NCBI RefSeq assembly: GCF_037152535.1
Contig: NZ_JBBCMA010000001.1
Coordinates: 930,001-994,000, forward strand
Length of the DNA: 64,000 nucleotides
Source of the DNA: Leclercia sp. AS011
Lineage (GTDB): Bacteria; Pseudomonadota; Gammaproteobacteria; Enterobacterales; Enterobacteriaceae
Reading direction: 5' to 3'
Position 1 is the first letter of the stretch; the number at the start of each line of letters is the position of its first letter. Below, piece by piece: positions 44,549-53,867 of the stretch. A program made the position numbers and the translations under genes. The notes beneath the pieces were generated by a model. That model worked only from the letters and a program-made list of their open reading frames with translations. It was not told where the DNA came from and did not search any database.

Positions 44549-45619
44549 ATGACAACGTTTCATTCCTTAACGGTGGCAAAAGTAGAACCCGAAACCCGCG
44601 ATGCGGTGACCATCACCTTCGCGGTTCCCCAGCCTTTGCAGGAGGCGTATCGCTTCCGCCCGGGCCAGCACCTGACCCTGAAGGCCCATCTCGCGGGCGA
44701 AGAGCTGCGCCGCTGTTACTCCATCTGCCGCAGCGTACAGCCCGGTGAGATCAGCGTGGCGGTGAAAGCCATCGACGGCGGGCGCTTCTCACGCTATGCC
44801 CGGGATGAGATCAAACAGGGGATGGCGCTGGAGGTGATGGTGCCCCAGGGCCACTTTGGCTATCAGCCGCTGGCTGAGCGTGAAGGCTGCTACCTGGCGA
44901 TTGCCGCCGGTTCTGGCATCACCCCGATGCTGGCCATCATCTCCAGCACCCTGAAAACCGAACCCAACAGCCAGTTCACCCTGATTTACGGCAACCGCAG
45001 CAGCCAGAGCATGATGTTCCGCCAGGCGCTGGCCGATCTGAAAGACAGCTATCCGACGCGTTTACAGGTGGTCAACATCTTCAGCCAGGAGACGCTGGAC
45101 AGCGAGCTGCTGCACGGGCGCATCGACGGCGAAAAACTGCAGGCGCTGGCAAAACACCTGATCGACTTCAGCCAGTTTGACGAAGCCTTTATCTGCGGTC
45201 CGGCGGCGATGATGGACGAAGCCGAAAACACCCTGAAAGCGCTGGGGATGCCGGAAAAATCCCTGCATCTGGAGCGCTTTAACACGCCGGGCACCAGCGT
45301 TAAACGCGCCCACAGCGTGCAGGTAGACGGGCAAAAAGTGACGGTGCGCCAGGACGGACGCGACCGTGAGATCACCCTTACCGCCGACGACGAAAGCATT
45401 CTCGACGCCGCCCTGCGGCAGGGGGCGGATCTGCCCTACGCCTGTAAAGGCGGAGTCTGCGCCACCTGCAAATGCAAAGTGGTGCGCGGAAAAGTGGACA
45501 TGGTCACCAACTACAGCCTCGAGCCGGATGAGCTGGCGGCGGGCTACGTCCTGAGCTGTCAGGCGCTGCCGCTGACCAGCGACGTGGTGGTGGACTTTGA
45601 CGCGAAGGGGATGGCATGA
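44549..45619 (+). CDS. paaE: PaaE, epoxidase reductase
   Basis: 356 residues from the ATG at 44549, E. coli length. FAD domain (RCYSICRS), NADPH-binding domain (AAGSGITPML, YGNRSSQSMMF, FICGPAAMM) and a C-terminal [2Fe-2S] ferredoxin with CKGGVCATCKCKV. It passes electrons from NADPH to the PaaAC di-iron site. The stop overlaps paaF as ATGA. Confidence 0.96.
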   Translation: MTTFHSLTVAKVEPETRDAVTITFAVPQPLQEAYRFRPGQHLTLKAHLAGEELRRCYSICRSVQPGEISVAVKAIDGGRFSRYARDEIKQGMALEVMVPQGHFGYQPLAEREGCYLAIAAGSGITPMLAIISSTLKTEPNSQFTLIYGNRSSQSMMFRQALADLKDSYPTRLQVVNIFSQETLDSELLHGRIDGEKLQALAKHLIDFSQFDEAFICGPAAMMDEAENTLKALGMPEKSLHLERFNTPGTSVKRAHSVQVDGQKVTVRQDGRDREITLTADDESILDAALRQGADLPYACKGGVCATCKCKVVRGKVDMVTNYSLEPDELAAGYVLSCQALPLTSDVVVDFDAKGMA

Positions 45620-46383
45620 GCGATCTGATTGTCACCCGTCAGGGTCGGGTGCTGCTGCTGACCCTCAACCGCCCGGCGGCCCGTAACGCCCTGAACAATG
45701 CGCTGCTCGGCGAGCTGGCCACCACGCTGGAAGCCGCGGCAACCGATAGCGAGATCTCGGTGTGCGTGATCGGCGGCAACGAACGTTTCTTTGCTGCCGG
45801 GGCCGATCTCAACGAGATGGCCGAAAAAGATCTCGCAGCCACCCTCAACGACATTCGCCCCCAACTGTGGGCGCGGATCAACGCGTTCAGCAAACCGCTG
45901 ATTGCCGCCGTCAACGGCTACGCGCTGGGCGCGGGCTGCGAACTGGCGCTGCTGTGTGATGTGGTGATTGCCGGGGAGAACGCCCGTTTCGGCCTGCCGG
46001 AAATCACGTTAGGCATTATGCCGGGCGCGGGCGGCACCCAACGCCTGATCCGCAGCGTCGGCAAATCCCTTGCCAGCAAAATGGTGCTGACCGGGGAGAG
46101 CATCACCGCCCGTCAGGCGGTGGCCGCAGGCCTGGTGAGCGACGTTTACCCCGAAGCCCTGACGCTGGAATATGCCCTCCAGCAGGCGGCGCTGATGGCG
46201 CGCCACTCGCCGCTGGCATTGCAGGCGGCGAAGCAGGCGTTACGCCAGTCTCAGGAAGTGACTTTGCAGGCCGGGCTGGCCCAGGAGCGTCAGCTCTTTA
46301 CCCTGCTGGCGGCCACCGAGGATCGCCGGGAAGGGATCGATGCCTTCCTGCAAAAACGTACCCCCGAATTCAAAGGACGCTAA
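45616..46383 (+). CDS. paaF: PaaF, 2,3-dehydroadipyl-CoA hydratase
   Basis: 255 residues, crotonase family. The oxyanion-hole segment is AAGADLNEMAEKD and the acid/base part is NGYALGAGCELALLCD with the catalytic Glu in PEITLGIMPGAGGTQ. It hydrates 2,3-dehydroadipyl-CoA to 3-hydroxyadipyl-CoA. It overlaps paaE by four bases and is two bases from paaG. Confidence 0.95.
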   Translation: MSDLIVTRQGRVLLLTLNRPAARNALNNALLGELATTLEAAATDSEISVCVIGGNERFFAAGADLNEMAEKDLAATLNDIRPQLWARINAFSKPLIAAVNGYALGAGCELALLCDVVIAGENARFGLPEITLGIMPGAGGTQRLIRSVGKSLASKMVLTGESITARQAVAAGLVSDVYPEALTLEYALQQAALMARHSPLALQAAKQALRQSQEVTLQAGLAQERQLFTLLAATEDRREGIDAFLQKRTPEFKGR

Positions 46384-46385
46384 CC

Positions 46386-47171
46386 ATGGATTTCATTCTG
46401 AGTCACCTTGAGCAGGGCGTAATGACGATCACCCTGAATCGCCCGGAGCGTCTCAACAGCTTTAACGAGGAGATGCATCTGCAGCTCGCCGAGTGCCTGA
46501 AACAGGCCGAGCGCGACGACAGCGTGCGGTGCCTGCTGGTCACCGGGGCCGGTCGCGGGTTTTGCGCCGGGCAGGATCTCAACGACCGCAACGTCGACCC
46601 GAACAGCCCCGCGCCGGATCTGGGGATGTCGGTGGAAAAATTCTACAACCCGCTGGTTAAGCGCCTGGCAAAACTGCCGAAGCCGGTGATCTGCGCCGTC
46701 AACGGCGTGGCCGCCGGAGCCGGGGCCACCCTGGCGCTGGGGTGCGACATCGTTATTGCCGCCCGCTCGGCGAACTTCGTGATGGCCTTCAGCAAGCTGG
46801 GTCTGGTGCCGGATTCCGGCGGGACCTGGCTGCTGCCGCGCCTGACCGGCCGCGCCCGGGCAATGGGCCTGGCCCTGCTGGGGGAGAAGATCGGCGCCGA
46901 GCAGGCCCACGCCTGGGGGATGATCTGGCAGGTGGTGGATGATGCCGAACTGACCGACACCGCCCGCCAGCTGGCCGTGCATCTGGCCGCGCAGCCGACC
47001 TTTGGCCTGGGCTTAATCAAGCAGGCGATCAACGCCGCCGAAACCAATACCCTCGATGCGCAGCTGGATCTGGAGCGCGACTATCAGCGCCTGGCCGGAC
47101 GCAGCGCCGACTACCGCGAAGGCGTCAGCGCCTTCCTCAACAAACGCGCGCCGCAGTTTACGGGGAAATAA
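46386..47171 (+). CDS. paaG: PaaG, ring-1,2-epoxyphenylacetyl-CoA isomerase
   Basis: 261 residues, crotonase family. It isomerises the epoxide to oxepin-CoA and also acts as a dehydroadipyl-CoA isomerase. GAGRGFCAGQDLNDRN and NGVAAGAGATLALGCD form the active site, and the Asp in KLGLVPDSGGTW replaces the Glu of hydratases, typical of isomerases. It sits between paaF and paaH with near-zero spacing. Confidence 0.95.
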   Translation: MDFILSHLEQGVMTITLNRPERLNSFNEEMHLQLAECLKQAERDDSVRCLLVTGAGRGFCAGQDLNDRNVDPNSPAPDLGMSVEKFYNPLVKRLAKLPKPVICAVNGVAAGAGATLALGCDIVIAARSANFVMAFSKLGLVPDSGGTWLLPRLTGRARAMGLALLGEKIGAEQAHAWGMIWQVVDDAELTDTARQLAVHLAAQPTFGLGLIKQAINAAETNTLDAQLDLERDYQRLAGRSADYREGVSAFLNKRAPQFTGK

Positions 47172-47172
47172 G

Positions 47173-48597
47173 ATGACAACCATTCATACCGTGGCGGTGA
47201 TTGGCAGCGGCATCATGGGGGCCGGGATCGCCGAAGTGGCGGCCAGCCACGGCCATCCGGTGCTGGTGTATGACATCAATGCCGACGCCATCTCCCGCGC
47301 CATCGACGGGATCCGCACCCGTCTTGAATCCCGCGTGACGCGCGGCAAGCTGAGCGCGCAGACCTGCGAACAGACGCTCCAGCGTCTGCTGCCGGTGACC
47401 GACATTCACGCCCTGGCGGCAGCCGACCTGGTTATCGAAGCCGCCTCCGAGCAGATGGCGGTCAAAAAGGCGCTGTTTGCCGAGCTGGCGGCGATCTGCC
47501 CGGCAACCACGCTGCTGACCAGCAACACCTCCTCGATCTCGATTACCGCCATTGCCGCCGACCTGAGCCACCCCGAGCGGGTGGCCGGGCTGCACTTCTT
47601 TAACCCCGCGCCGGTGATGAAGCTGGTGGAAGTGGTGAGCGGGCTGGCGACCTCCGGGGAAGTGGTGGAACAGCTGAGCCAGCTGGCGGTGAGCTGGGGT
47701 AAACAGCCGGTGCGCTGCCAGTCCACGCCGGGCTTTATCGTTAACCGCGTGGCGCGTCCTTACTACGCCGAAGCCTGGCGCGCGCTGGAAGAGCAGGTTG
47801 CCGCCCCGGAAGTTATCGACGCCGCGCTGCGCGAAGGCGCGGGCTTCCCGATGGGGCCGCTGGAATTGACCGACATGATCGGCCAGGACGTCAACTTTGC
47901 CGTTACCTGTTCGGTATTTAACGCCTTCTGGCAGGAGCGCCGCTTCCTGCCGTCGCTGGTACAGCAGGAGCTGGTGCTGGCCGGGCGCTTCGGCAAGAAG
48001 AGCGGGCAGGGCGTCTACAACTGGCGCAGCGAGAAACCCACCGTAAGCTGGCTGGAGCCCGTTGGTGACAGCTGGAGCGCCATGAACGTGCAGAGAAGAA
48101 GTGACGGTGTCACTGAAATCGACGGTCTGCTGCTGATCGAGACCCAGGGCGAGACCGCCCAGGCGCTGGCGAACCGTTACGGTCAGCCGGTGGTGGTGTG
48201 CGATCGCCAGGAAGGGGATGTGGCCGTTATTGCCCCCGCGGCCAGCAACCCGGCCTCCGCCACCCTGAAAGCGGTCCGTCACCTGCAACAGCAGGGCAAG
48301 CGCGTGTTGCAGGTAGCGGATTATCCCGGCCTGCTGATCTGGCGCACGGTGGCGATGATCGTCAACGAAGCCCTCGACGCCCTGCAAAAAGGGGTCGCCA
48401 GCGAACAGGATATCGATACCGCCATGCGCCTCGGCGTGAACTACCCCCGCGGTCCGCTGGCCTGGGGAGAACAGCTTGGCTGGCAGCGTCTGCTGCGCCT
48501 GCTGGAAAACCTGCAACGCCATTACGGCGAAGAGCGTTACCGTCCGTCATCCCTGCTGCGCCAGCGCGCGCTTCTGGAGAGTAGCTATGAGTCATAA
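47173..48597 (+). CDS. paaH: PaaH, 3-hydroxyadipyl-CoA dehydrogenase
   Basis: 474 residues from the ATG at 47173 (TTIHTVAVIGSGIMGAGIAE), matching 475 in E. coli. A Rossmann NAD site at the start, the catalytic His in RVAGLHFFNPAPVMK, and two C-terminal 3HCDH domains (GFIVNRVARPYYAEAWRA; LGVNYPRGPLAWGEQLGW). It oxidises (S)-3-hydroxyadipyl-CoA to 3-oxoadipyl-CoA. It overlaps paaI by eleven bases. Confidence 0.95.
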   Translation: MTTIHTVAVIGSGIMGAGIAEVAASHGHPVLVYDINADAISRAIDGIRTRLESRVTRGKLSAQTCEQTLQRLLPVTDIHALAAADLVIEAASEQMAVKKALFAELAAICPATTLLTSNTSSISITAIAADLSHPERVAGLHFFNPAPVMKLVEVVSGLATSGEVVEQLSQLAVSWGKQPVRCQSTPGFIVNRVARPYYAEAWRALEEQVAAPEVIDAALREGAGFPMGPLELTDMIGQDVNFAVTCSVFNAFWQERRFLPSLVQQELVLAGRFGKKSGQGVYNWRSEKPTVSWLEPVGDSWSAMNVQRRSDGVTEIDGLLLIETQGETAQALANRYGQPVVVCDRQEGDVAVIAPAASNPASATLKAVRHLQQQGKRVLQVADYPGLLIWRTVAMIVNEALDALQKGVASEQDIDTAMRLGVNYPRGPLAWGEQLGWQRLLRLLENLQRHYGEERYRPSSLLRQRALLESSYES

Positions 48598-49009
48598 CGC
48601 CTGGCGCAACGCCCGCGCCATGTATGAAAACGATGCCTGCGCCCAGGCCTATGGTATCGACATTATTGAGATGGACGAGGGCGTGGCCGTGTTGACCATG
48701 ACCGTCACGCCGCAGATGCTCAACGGCCACAAAAGCTGCCACGGCGGCCAGCTCTTTACCCTCGCCGACACCGCTTTCGCCTACGCCTGCAACAGCCAGG
48801 GGCTGGCGGCGGTGGCCTCGGGCTGCACCATTGATTTTGTCCGTCCGGCCTTTGCCCACGACAAGCTCACCGCCACCGCGCAGGTGCGCCATCAGGGGAA
48901 ACAGACCGGCGTGTACGACATTGAGATTGTTAACCAACAGCAAAAAACCGTTGCCCTGTTCCGTGGGAAATCCCACCGCATCGGCGGCACTATTACAGGA
49001 GAAGCATAA
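48587..49009 (+). CDS. paaI: PaaI, hotdog acyl-CoA thioesterase
   Basis: 140 residues from the ATG at 48587, E. coli length. The hotdog-fold active site is NGHKSCHGGQLFTLADTAFA, with the Asp of the LADT segment as catalytic residue. It is thought to hydrolyse stalled ring-hydroxylated phenylacetyl-CoA to release CoA. The last base of its TAA is shared with the first base of the paaJ ATG. Confidence 0.95.
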   Translation: MSHNAWRNARAMYENDACAQAYGIDIIEMDEGVAVLTMTVTPQMLNGHKSCHGGQLFTLADTAFAYACNSQGLAAVASGCTIDFVRPAFAHDKLTATAQVRHQGKQTGVYDIEIVNQQQKTVALFRGKSHRIGGTITGEA

Positions 49010-50214
49010 TGCGTGACGCCTTTATTTGTGACGGGATCCGTACCCCCATTGGCCGCTATGCCGGGGCCTTGTCCGGCGTACGCGCGGACGATCTGGGCGC
49101 TATCCCCCTGCGCGAGCTGCTGGTGCGTAACCCGGGTCTGGATGCGGAACGCATTGATGACGTGATTTTTGGCTGCGCCAATCAGGCGGGTGAAGACAAC
49201 CGCAACGTGGCGCGCATGTCCCTGCTGCTGGCCGGGCTGCCGCAGACCGTTTCTGGCACTACCCTGAACCGCCTGTGCGGCTCCGGCCTCGACGCGCTGG
49301 GCTTTGCCGCCCGCGCCATCCGCGCCGGTGATGGCGATCTGATGATCGCCGGTGGCGTGGAGTCCATGTCCCGCGCCCCCTTCGTGATGGGCAAAGCCAC
49401 CAGCGCCTTCCAGCGTCAGAATGAGATTTTCGATACCACCATCGGCTGGCGTTTTGTGAACCCGCTCATGGCCCAGCAATTTGGTTCTGACAGCATGCCG
49501 GAAACGGCAGAGAATGTAGCGGAATTGTTAAATATTTCCCGCGAAGACCAGGACGCCTTTGCGTTCCGCAGCCAGCAGCGCACCGCCCGGGCTCAGGCCA
49601 ACGGCATTCTGGCGCAGGAGATCGTCCCGGTGATGATCAAGGGCAAAAAAGGGGCGGTGACCGAAGTGGTGCATGACGAGCATCTGCGTCCGGACACCAC
49701 CCTTGAGATGCTGGCGGGGCTGAAAGCGCCGTTCCGCGCCGGTGGCGTGGTCACCGCAGGCAATGCCTCTGGCGTGAACGACGGTGCCGCAGCGCTGATT
49801 ATCGCCAGCGAAGAGATGGCAGCAGCGCAGGGCTTAACCCCGCGGACCCGCATCGTGGCGATGGCGACTGCCGGTGTTGAACCGCGTCTGATGGGGCTGG
49901 GCCCGGTGCCTGCCACCCGTCGTGTGCTGGAGCGTGCCGGGCTGAGCATCAACGATATGGACGTTATTGAACTGAATGAAGCCTTTGCTTCGCAGGCGCT
50001 GGGCGTGCTGCGCGAGCTGGGGCTGCCGGACGATGCTGCGCATGTGAACCCCAACGGTGGGGCCATTGCTTTAGGCCATCCGCTGGGCATGAGCGGAGCC
50101 CGTCTGGCGCTGGCCGCCAGCAACGAGCTGCACCGTCGGAAAGGGCGCTATGCGCTCTGCACGATGTGCATTGGTGTCGGTCAGGGCATTGCCATGATCC
50201 TTGAGCGTGTCTGA
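49009..50214 (+). CDS. paaJ: PaaJ, 3-oxoadipyl-CoA thiolase
   Basis: 401 residues, thiolase family. The nucleophile Cys is in TLNRLCGSGLDAL, the His in NPNGGAIALGHPLGMSGAR, and the second Cys in CTMCIGVGQGIA. It cleaves 3-oxoadipyl-CoA to acetyl-CoA and succinyl-CoA, ending the pathway, and also acts on the 3-oxo-5,6-dehydrosuberyl-CoA intermediate. It is followed by 28 bases before paaK. Confidence 0.95.
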   Translation: MRDAFICDGIRTPIGRYAGALSGVRADDLGAIPLRELLVRNPGLDAERIDDVIFGCANQAGEDNRNVARMSLLLAGLPQTVSGTTLNRLCGSGLDALGFAARAIRAGDGDLMIAGGVESMSRAPFVMGKATSAFQRQNEIFDTTIGWRFVNPLMAQQFGSDSMPETAENVAELLNISREDQDAFAFRSQQRTARAQANGILAQEIVPVMIKGKKGAVTEVVHDEHLRPDTTLEMLAGLKAPFRAGGVVTAGNASGVNDGAAALIIASEEMAAAQGLTPRTRIVAMATAGVEPRLMGLGPVPATRRVLERAGLSINDMDVIELNEAFASQALGVLRELGLPDDAAHVNPNGGAIALGHPLGMSGARLALAASNELHRRKGRYALCTMCIGVGQGIAMILERV

Positions 50215-50242
50215 ACAATTATAAAAATGTGAGTACCCTACT

Positions 50243-51601
50243 ATGACAACGACAACGACAACGACAACGACAACTGCAACGACAATGACATCGACAACAG
50301 CGCTTGATGCCATCGAAACCGCGTCCCTGGATGAACTGCAGGCCCTGCAAACCCGGCGCATGAAGTGGACGCTGGAACACGCTTATAACAACGTCCCGAT
50401 GTATAAACGCAAGTTTGATGCCGCGGGCGTGCATCCTGACGATTTCAAAGAGTTAGCGGATATTCGCAAGTTCCCGTGCACCACCAAACAGGATCTGCGC
50501 GACAACTATCCATTCGACACCTTTGCGGTGCCGATGGAGCAGGTGGTGCGTATTCACGCCTCCTCAGGTACCACCGGAAAACCGACCGTGGTGGGCTACA
50601 CGCAAAACGACATTGATAACTGGGCCAACATTGTGGCCCGCTCCCTGCGTGCCGCCGGTGGCAGCGCGAAGGACAAAATTCACGTTGCCTACGGCTACGG
50701 GCTGTTCACCGGCGGGCTGGGTGCCCACTACGGTGCCGAGCGCTTAGGCGCGACGGTGATCCCCATGTCCGGCGGCCAGACCGAGAAACAGGCCCAGCTG
50801 ATCCGTGATTTCCAGCCGGACATGATCATGGTGACGCCGTCCTACTGCCTGAACCTGATCGAAGAGCTGGAGCGCCAGATGGGTGGCGATGCCAGCAAAT
50901 GCTCCCTGCGCGTCGGCGTCTTTGGTGCCGAACCCTGGACCCTGGCGATGCGGCGTGAAATTGAGAAACGTCTCGGGATCACCGCCCTCGACATCTATGG
51001 CCTGTCCGAAGTGATGGGGCCGGGGGTGGCGATGGAGTGTATCGAAACCGCCGACGGCCCGACCATCTGGGAAGATCACTTCTACCCGGAGATCGTCAAC
51101 CCGAACGACGGCACGCCGCTGGCCGACGGCGAGCAGGGCGAACTGCTGTTCACCACCCTGACCAAAGAGGCGCTGCCGGTGATCCGCTATCGCACCCGCG
51201 ATTTGACCCGCCTGCTGCCGGGCACCGCCCGCACCATGCGCCGGATGGATCGCATCAGCGGCCGCAGCGACGACATGCTGATCATCCGCGGGGTGAACGT
51301 CTTCCCGTCCCAGCTGGAAGAGGAGATCGTCAAGTTCGAGCACCTGTCGCCGCACTACCAGCTGGAGGTCAACCGCCGGGGCCATCTTGATTCACTTTCG
51401 GTGAAAGTGGAGCTGAAAGAGAGCAGCTTAACCCTGACTCACGAACAGCGTTGCCACGTATGCCATGAACTGCGCCACCGCATCAAATCAATGGTGGGGA
51501 TCTCCACCGACGTGACGATCGTCAACTGCGGCAGTATCCCCCGTTCCGAAGGTAAAGCCTGCCGCGTCTTTGACCTGCGTAAAGTTGCCGCCAACGGCTA
51601 A
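50243..51601 (+). CDS. paaK: PaaK, phenylacetate-CoA ligase with a threonine-repeat N-terminus
   Basis: 452 residues, 15 more than in E. coli. From TALDAIETASLDELQALQTR on it matches E. coli PaaK closely: ATP loop SSGTTGKPTVVGYTQND, YGLSEVMGPGV and the C-terminal domain with GVNVFPSQLEEEI. It activates phenylacetate with ATP and CoA. The first 19 residues are almost all Thr, encoded by tandem ACAACG hexamers (50246-50275). The Shine-Dalgarno of the ATG at 50243 is poor. An internal ATG at 50285 would give a normal-length protein but has no ribosome site, so I keep the longer form as likely. Confidence 0.92.
   Translation: MTTTTTTTTTTATTMTSTTALDAIETASLDELQALQTRRMKWTLEHAYNNVPMYKRKFDAAGVHPDDFKELADIRKFPCTTKQDLRDNYPFDTFAVPMEQVVRIHASSGTTGKPTVVGYTQNDIDNWANIVARSLRAAGGSAKDKIHVAYGYGLFTGGLGAHYGAERLGATVIPMSGGQTEKQAQLIRDFQPDMIMVTPSYCLNLIEELERQMGGDASKCSLRVGVFGAEPWTLAMRREIEKRLGITALDIYGLSEVMGPGVAMECIETADGPTIWEDHFYPEIVNPNDGTPLADGEQGELLFTTLTKEALPVIRYRTRDLTRLLPGTARTMRRMDRISGRSDDMLIIRGVNVFPSQLEEEIVKFEHLSPHYQLEVNRRGHLDSLSVKVELKESSLTLTHEQRCHVCHELRHRIKSMVGISTDVTIVNCGSIPRSEGKACRVFDLRKVAANG
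50246..50275 (+). repeat. hexanucleotide tandem repeat in paaK
   Basis: About five copies of ACAACG begin right after the start codon and encode alternating Thr codons; an imperfect continuation runs to 50301. Gain or loss of a copy keeps the frame and changes only the length of the Thr tract. Confidence 0.9.
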
Positions 51602-51613
51602 CCCCGTCCTGCT

Positions 51614-51637
51614 GACCCTCTCCGTATTGGGGAGGGT
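51614..51637 (+). terminator. hairpin between paaK and paaX
   Basis: GACCCTCTCC and GGGGAGGGTC pair around a four-base loop, 12 bases after the paaK stop. With no T-run it is a weak terminator or a processing/stability element that separates the catabolic operon from paaXY. Confidence 0.5.
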
Positions 51638-51697
51638 CGCGCCTGGGGTGCTATGCTATGATTCATCCGGAAAAATAATCACAACAGAATGAATCAC

Positions 51698-52624
51698 ATG
51701 AGTAAACTCGACGCCTTTATTCAGCATGCGGTCAGCTCCGTTCCCATCAGCGGCACCTCGCTGATCTCCTCCTTGTACGGCGATGCGCTCTCCCATCGCG
51801 GCGGCGAAGTCTGGCTGGGCAGCCTGGCGGCCCTGCTGGAAGGGATGGGATTTGGCGAACGCTTCGTGCGCACCGCGCTGTTCCGCCTCAACAAAGAGGG
51901 CTGGCTGGACGTGGTGCGTATCGGCAGACGCAGCTTTTACCGGCTGAGCGACAAAGGGCTGCGCTTGACCCGACGGGCAGAGGCGAAAATTTATCGCGCG
52001 GAGCTTCCGGCCTGGGACGGTAAATGGCTGCTGCTGCTCTCCGAGGGGATGGATAAAGCCACACTGGCGGATGTGAAAAAGCAGCTGGTCTGGCAAGGCT
52101 TCGGCACGCTTGCCCCCAGCCTGATGGCCTCGCCGTCGCAACAGCTGGCGGACGTTCAGACCCTGTTACACGAAGCGGGTGTGGCCGAAAACGTCATCTG
52201 CTTTGAGGCGTATTCGCCGCTGGCGCTCTCCCGCGCCGCGCTGCGCGCCCGGGTGGAGGAGTGCTGGCAGCTCAGCGAGCAGAACCTGATGTATGAATCC
52301 TTTATCGACTCCTTCCGTCCGCTGCTGCCCCTGCTGCGGGAAGCCACCCCGGAGGAGCTGACGCCGGAGCGCTGTTTCCAGATCCAGCTTTTGCTGATCC
52401 ATTTTTATCGCCGGGTGGTGCTGAAAGATCCGCTCCTGCCGGAAGAGTTACTCCCGTCGCACTGGGCAGGCCAGACGGCCCGCCAGCTGTGCATCAATAT
52501 TTATCAGCGCGTCGCGCCGGGTGCGCTGGCGTTTGTCAGTGAAAAAGGGGAGACCAGCGTCGGGGAGTTACCTGCGCCGGGCTCCTCCTGGTGGCAACGC
52601 TTTGGCGGCCTGACGCCTCCCTGA
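51698..52624 (+). CDS. paaX: PaaX, phenylacetyl-CoA-responsive repressor
   Basis: 308 residues from the ATG at 51698 ([18 protein letters not shown]); the ATG at 51689 adds three residues and is possible. E. coli PaaX has 316; the end differs here (RFGGLTPP). The N-terminal winged helix contains [20 protein letters not shown], which reads DNA. PaaX represses paaZ and paaA promoters until it binds phenylacetyl-CoA. It is followed by paaY 10 bases later. Confidence 0.94.
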   Translation: MSKLDAFIQHAVSSVPISGTSLISSLYGDALSHRGGEVWLGSLAALLEGMGFGERFVRTALFRLNKEGWLDVVRIGRRSFYRLSDKGLRLTRRAEAKIYRAELPAWDGKWLLLLSEGMDKATLADVKKQLVWQGFGTLAPSLMASPSQQLADVQTLLHEAGVAENVICFEAYSPLALSRAALRARVEECWQLSEQNLMYESFIDSFRPLLPLLREATPEELTPERCFQIQLLLIHFYRRVVLKDPLLPEELLPSHWAGQTARQLCINIYQRVAPGALAFVSEKGETSVGELPAPGSSWWQRFGGLTPP

Positions 52625-52634
52625 AGGAGATAAT

Positions 52635-53231
52635 ATGCCTGTGTATCAAATCGATGGAATGACCCCGGTTGTTCCGCCTGAGAGCTATGTTCACCCGACT
52701 GCGGTGCTGATTGGCGATGTGATCCTCGGCAAGGGGGTCTACGTAGGCCCCAACGCCAGCCTGCGCGGCGATTTTGGCCGGATTGTGGTCAAAGACGGGG
52801 CCAACATTCAGGATAACTGCATCATGCACGGTTTCCCGGAGCAGGACACGGTAGTGGAGGAAGAGGGCCATATCGGTCACGGCGCCATTCTGCATGGCTG
52901 TATCATCCGCCGGAATGCGCTGGTGGGGATGAATGCGGTGATCATCGACGGGGCGGTGATTGGCGAGAACAGCATCGTCGGCGCGGCCGCGTTTGTGAAA
53001 GCGAAAGCGGAAATGCCGGCGGATCATCTGATCATCGGCAGCCCGGCGAAAGCGATCCGCGTGCTGAGCGAGCAGGAAAAAGCGTGGAAGCAGCAGGGCA
53101 CCCGGGAGTACCAGACGCTGGTGGAACGCTGCAAACAGACGATGCATCAGGTCGAGCCGCTGCACGAGGTAGAACCGGATCGCAAGCGGCTGGTGTTTGA
53201 CGAAAACCTGCGGCCAAAGTCGTCCAGCTGA
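52635..53231 (+). CDS. paaY: PaaY, hexapeptide-repeat thioesterase
   Basis: 198 residues, left-handed beta-helix of the gamma-carbonic-anhydrase type. Repeats are visible from [20 protein letters not shown], and the metal-ligand histidines are in [20 protein letters not shown] and HGAILHG. It hydrolyses dead-end CoA thioesters of the pathway, the cause for its place next to PaaX. A Shine-Dalgarno (gaagga) precedes the ATG. It is the last gene of the paa block. Confidence 0.94.
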   Translation: MPVYQIDGMTPVVPPESYVHPTAVLIGDVILGKGVYVGPNASLRGDFGRIVVKDGANIQDNCIMHGFPEQDTVVEEEGHIGHGAILHGCIIRRNALVGMNAVIIDGAVIGENSIVGAAAFVKAKAEMPADHLIIGSPAKAIRVLSEQEKAWKQQGTREYQTLVERCKQTMHQVEPLHEVEPDRKRLVFDENLRPKSSS

Positions 53232-53324
53232 GCGGCAAACCCGCTCGAAAACGAGATCGCGATCACCTAATTATCTGTTTTCATGATATTAAACAATAAA
53301 ATATAACAGTGCCTGATTAGAGTG

Positions 53325-53352
53325 TTGACAGTGCAGCTATAATGAGTAAATT
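53325..53352 (+). promoter_or_regulatory. candidate promoter of a non-coding transcript
   Basis: TTGACA (53325-53330), 16 bases, TAAATT (53347-53352) gives a good sigma-70 promoter with a start near 53360. A TATAAT at 53338-53343 is also present but has no matching -35 box. Confidence 0.5.
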
Positions 53353-53358
53353 AGAACT

Positions 53359-53835
53359 CAGCACCACAGAGAAATAAATGTTTCACGGTGCGGTAATAAA
53401 GCAGTAAAGAGATGCGATAAAGGCCACGAAGTAGTGTAGTTTGGGTCCTGGTAATAAGTAAACGCCAGTGTGAACACGCTTTCAGGCCATGCAGTAAATC
53501 AGTACGATCGCATAATGGGGAAGTCAACGCGATGATGTAAGGCCTTGTTTCAAAGAGTAATGGTCGCGATCTGGGGACGTAAGTATGGCGTTAAGAAAAT
53601 CGCGACGCAATTAAGGCAACGCATCAAGAGTATATATCGCGTGGGTGATGTACACGACAGGAAATGATGTTATTTCACATACTTATCAAAGGAGGTAGCG
53701 TTAACTTGTTTTATCGGTAATCCTGTGAGAATACGTACATCTTAGAAGTTGTAGTGTAATTAAGTTGATGAATGTTAAATATTAAATCGGTAGTACCCTA
53801 AAAGCCCCGGCAAAATATATTGCTGGGGCTTTTTC
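53359..53835 (+). ncRNA. candidate large structured non-coding RNA
   Basis: The 636 bases from paaY to the antitoxin gene contain no frame of 60 codons on either strand, yet do not look random. Downstream of a promoter-like pair I find nested helices: GCACC (53361-53365) with GGTGC (53387-53391), enclosing GAAA/TTTC (53371-53374, 53381-53384); a bulged stem near 53443-53450 with 53483-53488, enclosing AGTGT-GAAC-ACGCT (53467-53480); and GTCGCGAT (53563-53570) with ATCGCGAC (53599-53606). GCGTT (53588-53592) could pair with AACGC (53618-53622) across the last helix as a pseudoknot. The GTAA motif recurs at least eight times between 53393 and 53583. The stretch ends in a strong terminator. I cannot match it to a known RNA. 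Confidence 0.45.
53800..53835. terminator. bidirectional terminator
   Basis: AAAAGCCCCGGCA and TGCTGGGGCTTTTT pair (one G-T) around an AT-rich loop, with T-runs on both strands. It can end the candidate RNA on the plus strand and the toxin-antitoxin mRNA on the minus strand (antitoxin stop 33 bases away). Confidence 0.9.
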
Positions 53836-53867
53836 ATTTCCGCTGTTCGCTGCGTTAAAACAACCAT

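Noticed and set aside
47158..48522. 454-codon open frame on the minus strand
   Set aside because: Antisense to paaH, composition of a shadow frame, no ribosome site.
50243..50301. Phase-variable on/off switch in paaK
   Set aside because: The repeat unit is six bases, so copy changes keep the frame and cannot switch the gene off by frameshift.
53325..53343. TTGACA with TATAAT as one promoter
   Set aside because: Only seven bases lie between them; the 16-base spacing to TAAATT is the workable pair.
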